Assembly (NCBI GenBank): GCA_020072925.1 | Contig: JAIQGA010000007.1 | Coordinates: forward strand, 1-62,670 | Source: Terriglobia bacterium | GTDB lineage: Bacteria; Acidobacteriota; Terriglobia; UBA7540 | Direction of reading: 5' to 3' | DNA: 62,670 nt | Part shown: positions 36,225-45,610 of the stretch, piece by piece | How positions within the stretch are numbered: position 1 is the stretch's first letter | Layout: every line of letters starts with the position of its first letter | The notes under the pieces: generated by a model | The model's input: the letters and a program-made list of their open reading frames with translations, nothing else | The model's database searches: none | Told to the model about the DNA's origin: nothing | Translations under genes and position numbers: made by a program

Positions 36225-36252
36225 GTGTCCGGCGTATCGAGACAAGGAAGCT

Positions 36253-37206
36253 ATGAGCCGAATTCATGAAGCATTGAAAAAGGCCGAGGAAGAGAAAGCC
36301 AACCGTGCGCACAACGGGCCGGAGGTGAAAGCGGCGGAGGTCGCCGAACTCCCCGCCACCACGGCGGAGGGCATGGTCCCTATCGTGGACGAGGAGCCGG
36401 CGGCGCCAGGCGCTGTCGAAGTGGGCAGCCCCGATCAACTCACTTGGGAGGAGTTGAAGTCGCAAGTCCGAAAACTCCAGTGGAATCCCAATACCAAGAC
36501 CATGCTGTTCTTCGGGCAAGGCGCTTACCTCCCCGGGACGGAAGAATTCCGCACTTTGCGCTCGCGGCTCCATGGATTCCGCGCCATGCAGCCACTTCGC
36601 ACTATCCTGATTTCGAGCTCTTCGCCGCGCGAAGGCAAATCGTTCATCGCGGCTAACCTGGCGCAGATTCTGGTGCTGCAACCCGACCAGCGCGCACTGC
36701 TCATCGACGCCGACCTGCGTTGGTCGCGCCTGCACCTTTCATTGGGCGCACCGGCCACGCCAGGGCTATCGGATTACCTGGGCGGTGAGATCAATGAGCT
36801 CTCGATCATTCAGCGAGGGCCGCTCGAGAATCTCTATTTCATCCCGGGTGGGACGCACCCCGCGAATCCTTCGGAGTTGATTGCCAATGGCCGCTTGAAA
36901 GATCTCCTGGGGCGCCTTGCGCCACTGTTCGACTGGGTCATCATCGACACCCCGCCGGCCATGGCGGTCTCCGATGCGCGCGTCATGGCCGAGTTGTGCG
37001 ATGGCGTTTTGCTGGTGGTCTCCGCGGGCCTGGAGCCTTTCGATGCGGTGCAGAGGACCAAACAGCAATTTGAAAACAAACACCTCCTGGGGGTCGTGCT
37101 CAACCGCGCGGAGCCCCGCACGAGCTACAGCTACAAGTACTACGGTTACTACCGCGGTCCCGAAAAGGACACACCCAAAGACGGAAACCGAAAGGGTAAA
37201 GGTTAA
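36253..37206 (+). CDS. CpsD/CapB-type BY-kinase (tyrosine autokinase)
   Basis: The 317-residue protein begins MSRIHEALKKAEEEK, the usual start of exosortase-linked autokinases. It has Walker A SSSSPREGKS (Lys129), Walker A' LLIDADLRW (about 154) and Walker B WVIIDTPPA (about 235). The C-terminal end has a tyrosine cluster, TSYSYKYYGYYRG, which is the autophosphorylation site. It should control chain length and export by cycling phosphorylation together with the separate Wzz/GumC protein. The split between kinase and membrane adaptor follows the Gram-positive-like and XrtA-like arrangement rather than the fused Wzc form. Confidence 0.9.
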   Translation: MSRIHEALKKAEEEKANRAHNGPEVKAAEVAELPATTAEGMVPIVDEEPAAPGAVEVGSPDQLTWEELKSQVRKLQWNPNTKTMLFFGQGAYLPGTEEFRTLRSRLHGFRAMQPLRTILISSSSPREGKSFIAANLAQILVLQPDQRALLIDADLRWSRLHLSLGAPATPGLSDYLGGEINELSIIQRGPLENLYFIPGGTHPANPSELIANGRLKDLLGRLAPLFDWVIIDTPPAMAVSDARVMAELCDGVLLVVSAGLEPFDAVQRTKQQFENKHLLGVVLNRAEPRTSYSYKYYGYYRGPEKDTPKDGNRKGKG

Positions 37207-37212
37207 CAATCC

Positions 37213-38589
37213 GTGGTTCGCCTCTTCAATGTTTACTATCCAACGCGATTGCTGGTCCTCGTGGCCGGCGAAGGGATCATTGTCTGCGCCTACTTCATCC
37301 TGGCCGCGTTCATGCGATTTGGACAGGATTCGCTCCTGGTTCTCAATTACCAGTTCGGTTTCTACAAGATTCTCGGCATTGCCGTTGTGGCGCTCGTTTT
37401 CCTGCACTATTTCGACCTCTATGATGCGCAGCGGATTAGTTCGCGCGGCGAAATTTGGTTTCGCTTGCTGCTGGTGCTCGCAATCCTTTCATTTTGCCTG
37501 GCGGGCGTGGGGTATCTGTTCCCGGCGTTCATGCTCGGTCGTGACACGTTCGTCTTCGGTCTTACGATCTTGACCTTCGCGTTGTTCGCGTGGAGAGGGG
37601 CCTATGACTGGATGATTCGCCAGCCCTTCCTGCGCGAACGCGTATATGTGGTGGGCGACGGCGACCGCGCGAAACGACTGGTAGAAGCCATGCGCACCCG
37701 CCGGGAGCTGGGCATGGAAGTCATTGGCTGGGCCGGATCGGTTGGGACCGGTTCGCTAAGCCGTGAGGCGATTGCACCCGACCTCATGGATCATGTCCGC
37801 AAGCACGAATTGGACCGCGTCATCGTGGCCTTGGCGGATCGACGCGGCACCATGCCCGTCCGTGAACTTCTCGGAATCCGCATGGCGGGCATCAAAGTCG
37901 AAGACGCGACAGGTATCATGGAGAAGATCTCGGGGAAGATCGAGGTGGAGTCGCTCTACCCCAGTTGGCTGATCTTTTCCGAGGGCTTCCGATTGAATCC
38001 CGCGTTTGTGCTGGCGCGGCGCCTGATTTCTATCCTCGTCGCATTGACCTGCCTGTTTCTGATCCTGCCCTTTCTTCCGATCATTGCCCTGCTGATTAAA
38101 CTGACCTCACCCGGTCCGGTCTTCTATCGGCAGAAGCGCGTGGGCAAGAACGGGACCGTCTTCACCTGCTTCAAATTCCGCACGATGCGCCAGGACGCCG
38201 AGGCCACCGGAGGCGCGAAATGGGCAGGCGACGACGATCCTCGCATCACCAGCGTCGGTCGTTGGCTGCGCCGCATGCGTCTCGATGAAATCCCACAACT
38301 GTGGAACGTCTTCCGGGGGGATATGGGTTTCGTCGGCCCGCGTCCCGAGCGACCCGAATTCGTCGAGTGGCTCGCCCGCGAAATTCCTTACTACCACCTG
38401 CGCCATGTCATACGCCCGGGGATTACCGGATGGGCTCAAGTACGTTACCGATATGGAGCCTCCTTGGAGGAAGCCCGAGAAAAACTCAAGTACGACCTTT
38501 ACTACATCAAGAACATGTCTCTAAGTCTGGATCTACTGATCTTCTCGGAGTCCGTTAAGACTGTCTTGCTTGGAAGGGGAAGTCGCTAG
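37213..38589 (+). CDS. EpsB-type undecaprenyl-phosphate sugar phosphotransferase (priming transferase)
   Basis: The GTG start is seven bases after the kinase stop. The 458-residue membrane protein has four N-terminal helices (about 10-125), a nucleotide-sugar-like CoA-binding domain (about 140-235: RVYVVGDGDRAKRLVEAM), a fifth helix (about 275-300) and the bacterial sugar-transferase catalytic domain (about 300-458). The last contains FYRQKRVGKNGTVFTCFKFRTM, RLDEIPQLWNVFRGDMG, VGPRPERPEF and the PGITGWAQVRYRYG motif. It loads the first sugar-1-phosphate onto undecaprenyl phosphate. This layout is the TIGR03013-like type found in exosortase loci. Confidence 0.9.
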   Translation: MVRLFNVYYPTRLLVLVAGEGIIVCAYFILAAFMRFGQDSLLVLNYQFGFYKILGIAVVALVFLHYFDLYDAQRISSRGEIWFRLLLVLAILSFCLAGVGYLFPAFMLGRDTFVFGLTILTFALFAWRGAYDWMIRQPFLRERVYVVGDGDRAKRLVEAMRTRRELGMEVIGWAGSVGTGSLSREAIAPDLMDHVRKHELDRVIVALADRRGTMPVRELLGIRMAGIKVEDATGIMEKISGKIEVESLYPSWLIFSEGFRLNPAFVLARRLISILVALTCLFLILPFLPIIALLIKLTSPGPVFYRQKRVGKNGTVFTCFKFRTMRQDAEATGGAKWAGDDDPRITSVGRWLRRMRLDEIPQLWNVFRGDMGFVGPRPERPEFVEWLAREIPYYHLRHVIRPGITGWAQVRYRYGASLEEAREKLKYDLYYIKNMSLSLDLLIFSESVKTVLLGRGSR

Positions 38590-39850
38590 TGAATGGCGAA
38601 CCACGACTTGGAGAGACTCCCGTCCCAACCCCCGGCTGGACGTCGCGGCGTGTCACCGAGCCCCGCTGGGATTTGGCTTTCCTCGGAATATTTGCCTACC
38701 TGATCATCGAATACACGCGCCTCCCGCTCATGTTTCCAGTCCTGCAACACTTTGGCATATCCAAGGTGGCGGCCGGCGTGGCCGTCCTGGGACTTGTTTT
38801 CTCCCCCCGGCTCAAAGAAGAAGGGAAATTCTCCTGGTTTCTCGTATCGTGGTCAGTTCGTGGCGCTCCAAGGTTTTTGTGGTGGTCCTCCTCCTCTTGA
38901 ATCTCAAGCTCGCGCAGTTCGCCATTCGGCTCTATCTGCAGTACGGGACCATGGAACAAGGGGGGCAGTCGGTTGCCATGGTGGGATTGGGCGCCAACGA
39001 TTTCTTCGGCAACTCCAACGATTTTGGGGTGGGCATGTGTGTGGTCTTGCCGCTGGCCGTGAGTCTATTCACGGGAGAGTCCAAACTGCTGGCGCGCCTT
39101 ACCTACCTGGCGTCCTCGCTTGGAATCTTCGTGGCGATGCTCCTTTCGGGTTGCCGAGGAGCTTTCGCCGCAACCTGCACCGCCGCCCTGGTATTTCTTG
39201 TGCGAGGGAATCGGAAGATGGCCGCGGTCCTCGTGGGACTGCTCATCGTCATTGGGACCCTCTTCCTGCTCCCGCAGGGGAATCTCGACCGCCTCCGGTC
39301 GGCCCTCAGCCCTGAGGGTGACCAAAGCGCGACGCAAAGGATCGGCTTCTGGAAGGCCAGCTTCAAGATGTTCGAAAGCAACCCGCTGACGGGCGTCGGC
39401 CCCGGCAACTTCGCCCCCACTTTCCGTGACCACTACTCCGTCGTCGAGAAAGATCCGGGGGCTTGGGCCCCCCACAGCATCTACATTCAGGGTTTTGCGG
39501 AATTGGGCCTTTTGGGAGCAATTCCGCTTTTCATCCTCTGGGGATTGGCTCTACGGCTCAACGGGCAAACACGCAGGCTCCTCCTCGGGTCGGGAGCCTC
39601 CCCGCAATGCTTTGAACTCCGCCTGGCGCTCGGATTCGAGATGGCCATCGTGGCATTTCTGGTAAGCGGCGCTTTCTTGACAACCCTGTATTACCCGCAT
39701 ATGTGGTTTCTGGTGGGAATGAGCGTGGGGCTGCACCGCGCCGTGGCACAAAACGAAACGACGGGTCAGGAACTCGTACAACGAGCAACCTCAGAGGACA
39801 TCGTCTTCGCGCAGAGTGTGCTCAGCGGGAGCCAGCACCTGACGCGTTGA
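38589..39850 (+). pseudogene. O-antigen ligase/polymerase (Wzy/WaaL family), frameshifted
   Basis: Two frames together make one recognisable membrane protein. From GTG 38589 the first frame gives DLAFLGIFAYLIIEYTRLP and a second helix up to about 38860. A different frame then carries the rest: VFVVVLLLLNLKLAQFAIR, the conserved GNSNDFGVGM, several helices, and the ligase-family signature near NPLTGVGPGNF and HSIYIQGFAELG. The switch is a -1 (or +2) change somewhere in 38836-38900. The joined product is about 420 residues, a little short before the NDFG motif, so a small deletion may accompany it. Either the gene is broken or the assembly has an indel. It starts at the stop of the priming transferase gene, so it was part of the same operon. 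Confidence 0.7.
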
Positions 39851-40133
39851 AAGGTGTCGCAAGCACATCTGATGTCGACGGCCACCATGTCCAACATCTC
39901 CTGGGTCGGCGGAACGGTTTTCCGGCTGCTCGTACACACTCCTCACCCTTCTCTCCTCTCCGCCGCGGCGTTCTGTTTTCCCATCTGCGCGCCCATCCAG
40001 GGTGACGTATCAGGATTACAGCAACTCCCGCGCGGGGCAGTCGGCTTTAAGGAGGTGAGAGAAAAAACAATCTGGGGAGGAGTTGCGGCACGATCCGATG
40101 ACCATTGAACCTGACGATGGTGCCTGATACGCC

Positions 40134-41498
40134 GTGAGTATGGAAGGGCCAACCGGAGGAGCGAAACCAGCGTCGCCAATGCGGCGGGTGCTCGTGGTTT
40201 CTTTCGATTTTCCGCCTCGGCGAACGAGTGCGGTCTATCGGGTTACGAACTTGACGAAGCACCTGCTGGAACATGGCTGGCAGCCGACTGTCCTGACGAT
40301 TACGGGAAACCGCGGTGACGCTGAAGACCCTCGAATGCTGGCAGACTTCCCCGCCCAGATACGTGTCGAGCGAACTTCCTGCTTGGAAATCTCGGCGTGG
40401 GAAAACACGGCCGGTGCTGGGGTGCGGGCCTTAGGGGGCCTGCAGTCGAAGGAGCAGGACCACCGACAGCCTCTCTGGGATCGCTGGATTCGTTCCTGTG
40501 GCCGCTTGGTTCGCTCCTGTCTCTATTTTCCCGACGACACGGTAGGTTGGGTTCCCCTGGGGCTGGCCAGGGCCATCGAATTGCACCTGCAGAACCGGTT
40601 CGACGCAGTCTACACTACTAGCCCACCACGCTCGGGACCGGTGATCGGACTCTTGTTGAAGATCCTGCTTGGCATCCCCTGGGTGGCGGAGTTTCGAGAC
40701 CCCTGGTACCCCCCGCCGGGGCCTTGGCGGCGGAGATTCGAACGCGCCTTGTTACAGCGCATCCTGCGTCGCGCGGACAAGATTGTCGTGATTTCCCGCG
40801 GGAATGCGGAAGAGATGGAGCGGTCACACGGGGTCTCGAAGGCGAAGGTGGCTGTGGTCAGCAATGGCTATGATGAGAAAGAATTCGACTGCCTGGATGG
40901 CGAGCGAAGCGCTCTACTCGAGCCGGGTCACTTTCACCTGTCGCATTTCGGAACCGTGTATCCAAACTTCAGTGGCCGGTTTTTTGAAGCCTTGGCAGGC
41001 CTGCTCGGCGAGCACCCTGAGCTTAGGGATCGCCTACGGGTGAATGTCATCGGTTTTTCTGACGACGTAGTGCAACAATGTGCCGCGCGCGCCGACCTTC
41101 AAGGTGTCGTCCGGCTACATGGCTTTGTGCCGCATCACGAAGCTCTCGGAGCCATGCAATCGAGCGACTGCTTGTTGGTTTTTCTGGGAAACCGCGATGT
41201 GGCCCGCCTTTCCGGCCTGGGCAAAATCTATGACTATCTTCGCGTCGGTCGCCCCATTTTGGCAGTGGCTTTCGAAGGCGGGACCCAGGAATTAATCGAG
41301 GAAGCGCAGGCGGGTTGGGTGGTGAATCCCGAAGACCCTGAGGCAATTAAACGCGCATTGAAAGCCGTGGTCTCCAACGGTCCCGGATCTGGCAATCCCC
41401 GCCCATCGCGCCCGGAGTTCGTGGAGCAATTCCGGTATGACCGCCTGGCGGGACGACTGGCGGAAGTTTTGAATGCGGCGGTCGGCCATGGCAAGTAA
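40134..41498 (+). CDS. glycosyltransferase, GT4-like
   Basis: The 454-residue product starts at GTG 40134 (ATG 40140 is an alternative). The N-terminal Rossmann half begins MRRVLVVSFDFPPRRTSAVYR and contains YTTSPPRSGPVIG and WVAEFRDPW. The C-terminal half has IVVISRGNAEEM, VVSNGYDEKEFD and a late VGRPILAVAFEGGTQELIEEA, which resemble the donor-binding EX7E-type region of GT4 enzymes. The 283 bases before it hold no gene. It opens a run of eight tightly packed genes (to 49156) whose ends mostly overlap. Donor and acceptor sugars cannot be read from sequence. Confidence 0.82.
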   Translation: MSMEGPTGGAKPASPMRRVLVVSFDFPPRRTSAVYRVTNLTKHLLEHGWQPTVLTITGNRGDAEDPRMLADFPAQIRVERTSCLEISAWENTAGAGVRALGGLQSKEQDHRQPLWDRWIRSCGRLVRSCLYFPDDTVGWVPLGLARAIELHLQNRFDAVYTTSPPRSGPVIGLLLKILLGIPWVAEFRDPWYPPPGPWRRRFERALLQRILRRADKIVVISRGNAEEMERSHGVSKAKVAVVSNGYDEKEFDCLDGERSALLEPGHFHLSHFGTVYPNFSGRFFEALAGLLGEHPELRDRLRVNVIGFSDDVVQQCAARADLQGVVRLHGFVPHHEALGAMQSSDCLLVFLGNRDVARLSGLGKIYDYLRVGRPILAVAFEGGTQELIEEAQAGWVVNPEDPEAIKRALKAVVSNGPGSGNPRPSRPEFVEQFRYDRLAGRLAEVLNAAVGHGK

Positions 41499-42519
41499 GT
41501 TGAAGCGCCTCATTCTCCAGGTTGCGGCCGGCGTGCTGTACTACACCGGCGCATTCCGCTTGCGCCTTTATTTCCGGCGCGCGGTTTTACATAAGAGGGA
41601 GATTTGCGTCTTGGGACTGCACCGCGTGCTCTCTCCGGAGGAAGAAGCGCAGGCGAATTCCCTCCCTGGCATTGTGCTGCGAGAGGCGACTTTTGCGCAA
41701 ATGCTGGAGTTCATCAAGCGGCACTACCGGGTTGTTTCGCTGCCTGAATTCCTGGGGGAGATTGAGGATGACGGGGATCGCTCCTTGCCCTGTTGCCTCC
41801 TGACGTTTGACGACGGCTGGCGCGACAACTACACGACCGCCTATCCGCTGTTGAAGAAATCCGGCGTGGGGGGGGTGATTTTCCTAATTACGGGGTTGGT
41901 CGGGGGGAGTGAGACCTTCTGGGTTGAGCGACTGAAGCGCGCATGCAGCGACCCGTCGCGATGGCAACGAATCAAGGAATGTTACCAGCACAGCCTGGGC
42001 ACACAGTGCCACGGGGTTGATTTCGACGAGATCGTCGAATCTCTCAAGCATATGTCCGCGAAGGAGCGCGGCAAGGTTCTGGCCGGCCTTCTTTCCCAGG
42101 ATGCCAAAGAGGACTCCGCCAGGAACGGCGACCGGATGCTCGAATGGGAAGAGGTTGCGGCCATGCAGCGCGAGGGAATCGAGTTTGAAGCGCACACCGT
42201 GACGCACCCACTTCTGGTCTATGAGGACGAGGCATGCGTGCGGCGCGAACTGGTCGCCAGCAGGCAAGTAATCGAAGCGCGATTGGGCAAGAAGGTGCGG
42301 GCTTTTGCGTATCCGAATGGTACCTGGAATGAAAAGGTTCGAAACATAGTGCGGGAATGCGGCTATGAGTGCGCATTCACCACCGAAAGGGGCTGGTATT
42401 CACTTGGCAAGGATCGCTTCACCATTCCAAGGATTCTGCTTCATGAGGCGCAGGTGGCCGGAATCAACGGCAGGTTTTCGCCAGCCTTGCTCAGCCTGAG
42501 GCTTTCGGGCTGGCGCTAA
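41473..42519 (+). CDS. polysaccharide deacetylase (NodB/CE4 family)
   Basis: The gene overlaps the preceding glycosyltransferase by 26 bases. ATG 41488 is an alternative start, since MASKLKRLILQ follows. The 348-residue protein has an N-terminal hydrophobic segment, then a NodB domain: LTFDDGWRDNYTTAYP with the metal and catalytic Asp pair, EAHTVTHPLL with the two metal-binding His, and FAYPNGTWNE. A long insert lies between the first two motifs. It is expected to remove N- or O-acetyl groups from a lipid-linked or nascent glycan. It does not look like the DUF3473-containing deacetylase usual in XrtA loci. Confidence 0.85.
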   Translation: MRRSAMASKLKRLILQVAAGVLYYTGAFRLRLYFRRAVLHKREICVLGLHRVLSPEEEAQANSLPGIVLREATFAQMLEFIKRHYRVVSLPEFLGEIEDDGDRSLPCCLLTFDDGWRDNYTTAYPLLKKSGVGGVIFLITGLVGGSETFWVERLKRACSDPSRWQRIKECYQHSLGTQCHGVDFDEIVESLKHMSAKERGKVLAGLLSQDAKEDSARNGDRMLEWEEVAAMQREGIEFEAHTVTHPLLVYEDEACVRRELVASRQVIEARLGKKVRAFAYPNGTWNEKVRNIVRECGYECAFTTERGWYSLGKDRFTIPRILLHEAQVAGINGRFSPALLSLRLSGWR

Positions 42520-42532
42520 GAGAGGGCACACG

Positions 42533-43759
42533 GTGGCGGTTTTTGTGACGGATGGAAATCAGCGGGCAACGTTGGCCCTGGTCCGCGCCTTGGGGGCTGC
42601 AGGGATACCCGTGACGGTGGGCGAGGCATCTCAAACCAGCCTTGCAGGATCCTCGCGTCACTGCCGCAGGACCGTTCGTTACCCTTCGCCGGCTGACGAT
42701 GGGGAGCAATTCGTAAACTTCCTTCGGGGAGTGCTGCAAGGAGGTGGGCACGAAGTTCTGATTCCCATGACGGACATCACCATGCAGATCATTTCGGCGG
42801 AGCGCGACTCGTTCCAGCCAATGGTTCGGCTGCCGTTTCCCGACCGCGCCAACGTGGAGTTGGTACAGGACAAGCGCGAGGTCCTCCTCCGGGCACTACA
42901 ACTGGGAATAGCATGCCCTGAAACCTCCGTGCTGCGTGAGGGAGAGCGCGTGGAAGACGTTGCGCGCAGCGCTCGCTTCCCTGTAGTCCTCAAGCCTCGC
43001 TACTCACGCTATTACCGGGATGGTGGGTGGACTGAAGGTTCCGTCCAATTTACGCATACTCCCGAAGCGCTGATCAGCGCATATCATCGTATGCACGCAG
43101 AAATTCCCTATCCGCTTGTGCAGGAAAAATTGGAGGGTGAAGGGCGCGGGGTTTTTCTCCTGGTGTGGGATGGCGAACTCAAAGCCGCGTTCTGCCATCG
43201 CCGGCTGCGCGAAAAGCCGCCCTGGGGTGGGGTAAGCGTCTATTGTGAAAGCGTTCCTCTTGACGAGAACCTTGTTGGTCAATCCCTGGCTTTATTGCGG
43301 GCTGTAGGGTGGCAAGGGGTGGCGATGGTCGAATACAAGGTGGATCGCCGAGACGGCCAGCCCAAGCTGATGGAGGTGAATGGCCGCTTTTGGGGCTCTC
43401 TGCAACTCGCCGTGGACGCGGGAATGAATTTCCCTCTCCTGCTTTATCGCCTTGCGACGGGGGAAAACCCGCCCGCTCAACATGACTACAAGGTCGGGGT
43501 CAAAAGCCGGTGGCTGCTCGGCGACCTGGACTGCTTGTGGATCCGGTTTAAGCACCCTCGGATGCTCAACGGTTCTGCTCTTCCAGGCCCTTCCCGCTTC
43601 AGGGCGGTTCTGGACTTCCTGAAGTTCTACGAGCGAGATTTGCACTATGAGATCCTGCGGCTGGATGATCCCGCTCCCGGCTGGCACGAGATCAAAACCT
43701 ATCTTCGAGATGGGCTTCGGAGGGACAAGTCAATCCCGGAGGAAGCCGGTGCGCGTTAG
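42533..43759 (+). CDS. ATP-grasp ligase-like protein
   Basis: The 408-residue product starts at GTG 42533. The N-terminal pre-ATP-grasp fold (VFVTDGNQRATLALVRALGA) is followed by an ATP-grasp core: VVLKPRYSRYYRDGG, then YPLVQEKLEGEGRGVFLL and the Mg-binding end VAMVEYKVDRRDG and KLMEVNGRFWGSL. ATP-grasp enzymes join a carboxylate to an amine or thiol through an acylphosphate. Inside a glycan operon it may attach an amino acid or other acyl group to an amino sugar, but that is inference. Its stop overlaps the GTG start of the PHP gene, so the two are coupled. Confidence 0.8.
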   Translation: MAVFVTDGNQRATLALVRALGAAGIPVTVGEASQTSLAGSSRHCRRTVRYPSPADDGEQFVNFLRGVLQGGGHEVLIPMTDITMQIISAERDSFQPMVRLPFPDRANVELVQDKREVLLRALQLGIACPETSVLREGERVEDVARSARFPVVLKPRYSRYYRDGGWTEGSVQFTHTPEALISAYHRMHAEIPYPLVQEKLEGEGRGVFLLVWDGELKAAFCHRRLREKPPWGGVSVYCESVPLDENLVGQSLALLRAVGWQGVAMVEYKVDRRDGQPKLMEVNGRFWGSLQLAVDAGMNFPLLLYRLATGENPPAQHDYKVGVKSRWLLGDLDCLWIRFKHPRMLNGSALPGPSRFRAVLDFLKFYERDLHYEILRLDDPAPGWHEIKTYLRDGLRRDKSIPEEAGAR

Positions 43760-44495
43760 AGGGGCTTTACATATTCACTCTACGCTCTCCCACGATGGGA
43801 CGATGACGATCTCCCAACTGGCCGATTGGTACAGAGCGCGGCGTTATCAATTCATCGCCATGGGGGAGCATTCGCAGGATCTTTCTGAGGAGAGAATTGA
43901 GTGCCTCAACCAACTGAGCGCTGAGAACTCGGACGGGGAGTTTCGTATTTTCCCCGGGATCGAGTTTTCTTGTCGCGAGGGAATCCACATCTTCGCGCCA
44001 GGGGTTACTTCCCTTATTCGCGAAACTGACCCCGTGGCGGTCGCCCGTGAAGTGCGTGCGCAAGGAGGTTTTTCCATCCTTGCCCACCCCCAACGCCTGA
44101 AGTGGTCCTGCCCGCGCGAGGTGTTGCGGGCCGTGGATGCTGTGGAATTCTGGAATGTGGGATATGACGGAAAGTTTTTGCCGCCGCGCAACGCACCCCA
44201 GGAATTCCGAAAGATGAAGGAGATCAACCCGCAATTGTTGGCGGTTGCCGGGCACGATCTCCACTTTTCGGATGGGTTCTACGACGTGGCGATTGAGATG
44301 GAGATTCCCGAACTGTCTCTGCAGTCCGTGCTCCGAATTTTACGTGGAGGAAGTTACCAGATCCGGAGTCGTTTCTTTTTCACCGACTCCCGGGCGCGCC
44401 TCTCCTGGAGCAAAGCCACGTTCCTGCGATTGGCGTGCTGGCAGCTTGACACAGTCCGCCGTACCAGAAGCTACCTCCTGCGCGAATCCACATGA
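43749..44495 (+). CDS. PHP-domain metal-dependent phosphoesterase-like protein
   Basis: The GTG start at 43749 has GGAGG six bases upstream and overlaps the end of the ATP-grasp gene. The 248-residue protein has the PHP signature from its first residues: ALHIHSTLSHDGTM with the HxH metal ligands, YQFIAMGEHSQD, FPGIEFSC, and FSILAHPQRLKW. VAGHDLHFSD near residue 190 supplies the last ligands. PHP proteins hydrolyse phosphate esters or act on small metabolites. Its position between an ATP-grasp ligase and a glycosyltransferase suggests glycan tailoring. The specific substrate is unknown. Confidence 0.82.
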   Translation: MRVRGALHIHSTLSHDGTMTISQLADWYRARRYQFIAMGEHSQDLSEERIECLNQLSAENSDGEFRIFPGIEFSCREGIHIFAPGVTSLIRETDPVAVAREVRAQGGFSILAHPQRLKWSCPREVLRAVDAVEFWNVGYDGKFLPPRNAPQEFRKMKEINPQLLAVAGHDLHFSDGFYDVAIEMEIPELSLQSVLRILRGGSYQIRSRFFFTDSRARLSWSKATFLRLACWQLDTVRRTRSYLLREST

Positions 44496-45607
44496 GGCCC
44501 TACACGATTCTTCAAACTATCGAGACGGCAGGGCCCGGCGGGGCCGAGACAGTATTGCTGAACCTTACGTCGCATTTGGATCCCGACAGGTTTCGCACCG
44601 TGGTCGTCCTGCCCCCTGGACGATGGCTGCCAAAACAATTGGAGGAGCGGCGCGTCCCGACGGTCATCGCTGAATCCAGGTCGTGGCATGACCCGACGCT
44701 ACTGAGAAAAATGGCCCAGGTAATTCGCGAGGAACACATCGACCTGATCCATTCTCACTTGCCCGACCAAAATTTCTATAGCTGTGTTGTCGGACTATGG
44801 AAGGGTCGGAAAACCATCGTGACTTACCACGGCGCGCCACAGCTCGCGGGCAATGGGGCGAAAAATGCCTTCAAGACTTGGGTGGTCCGTCACTCCGCCG
44901 CGATGGTGGTCGCGGTCTCGGAATACCTGCGCCGCTTGCTCATTGAATCCGGTTTCCCGCCCGCCAAAGTATCGCGGATTTACAATGGTGTGGACCTTGA
45001 CCGCTATACCAACGCCCCGGCTGGCAGGCTGCGCGCGGAGCTGGGCCTAGCGGAGAACACGCCCCTTGTCGGGATGGTCGGCAATATCCGGCCAAGTAAA
45101 GGTTACGAATACTTTATTGCAGCGGCGCGGAAGGTCGCGGATGCCTTGCCGGAGGTTCAGTTGGTCGCGGTGGGGGAAGTGGATCCGCAAATCGGCGGGC
45201 GCCTGGTCGAACTGGTACGCCAATTCGGCCTCGAAAAACGGTTTTGCTTCCTGGGCTTCCGGTCCGACGTCGAGGCCGTCCTGCGCGATCTCGATGTATT
45301 CGTTCTCTCATCGACCAGCGAGGGCCTCTCGATCGCGACCATCGAGGCCATGGCGGCGGGCGCGCCCGTGGTGGTCACCCGGTGCGGCGGTCCGGAAGAG
45401 ATTGTCGAGGATGGGAGAACGGGTTGCCTCGTTCCGCCGGGAGACGCTGCCGCGCTGGCCTCGCGCATCATCACGCTTGTCAAGGACCGGCCTCTCGCTC
45501 TGGCGATGAGCGGGACCGCGCGGCGTGAAGTCCAATCGAAATTCTCGCTGGCGGGAATGGTTCGCGAATACGAGGCTCTATACGACCGCTGCCTGAGCTC
45601 AGACTGA
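44492..45607 (+). CDS. glycosyltransferase, GT4 family
   Basis: An ATGA overlap joins it to the PHP gene. The 371-residue GT-B enzyme starts with TAGPGGAETVLLNLTSHL (acceptor half), and has VAVSEYLRRLL, YNGVDLDRY, GNIRPSKGYEYFI, and the donor-site pattern PSTSEGLSIATIEAMAAGAPVV (as SSTSEGLS here) followed by GGPEEIVEDGRTG. All of this is standard GT4. It is part of the coupled run of glycan-assembly genes. Donor sugar is not predictable. Confidence 0.88.
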   Translation: MRPYTILQTIETAGPGGAETVLLNLTSHLDPDRFRTVVVLPPGRWLPKQLEERRVPTVIAESRSWHDPTLLRKMAQVIREEHIDLIHSHLPDQNFYSCVVGLWKGRKTIVTYHGAPQLAGNGAKNAFKTWVVRHSAAMVVAVSEYLRRLLIESGFPPAKVSRIYNGVDLDRYTNAPAGRLRAELGLAENTPLVGMVGNIRPSKGYEYFIAAARKVADALPEVQLVAVGEVDPQIGGRLVELVRQFGLEKRFCFLGFRSDVEAVLRDLDVFVLSSTSEGLSIATIEAMAAGAPVVVTRCGGPEEIVEDGRTGCLVPPGDAAALASRIITLVKDRPLALAMSGTARREVQSKFSLAGMVREYEALYDRCLSSD

Positions 45608-45610
45608 ATC

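Noticed and set aside
39851..40133. Possible small gene between the ligase and the first GT4 gene
   Set aside because: Open frames here overlap the ligase 3' end in the wrong frame and have no recognisable start or protein-like composition; the region is left as intergenic.
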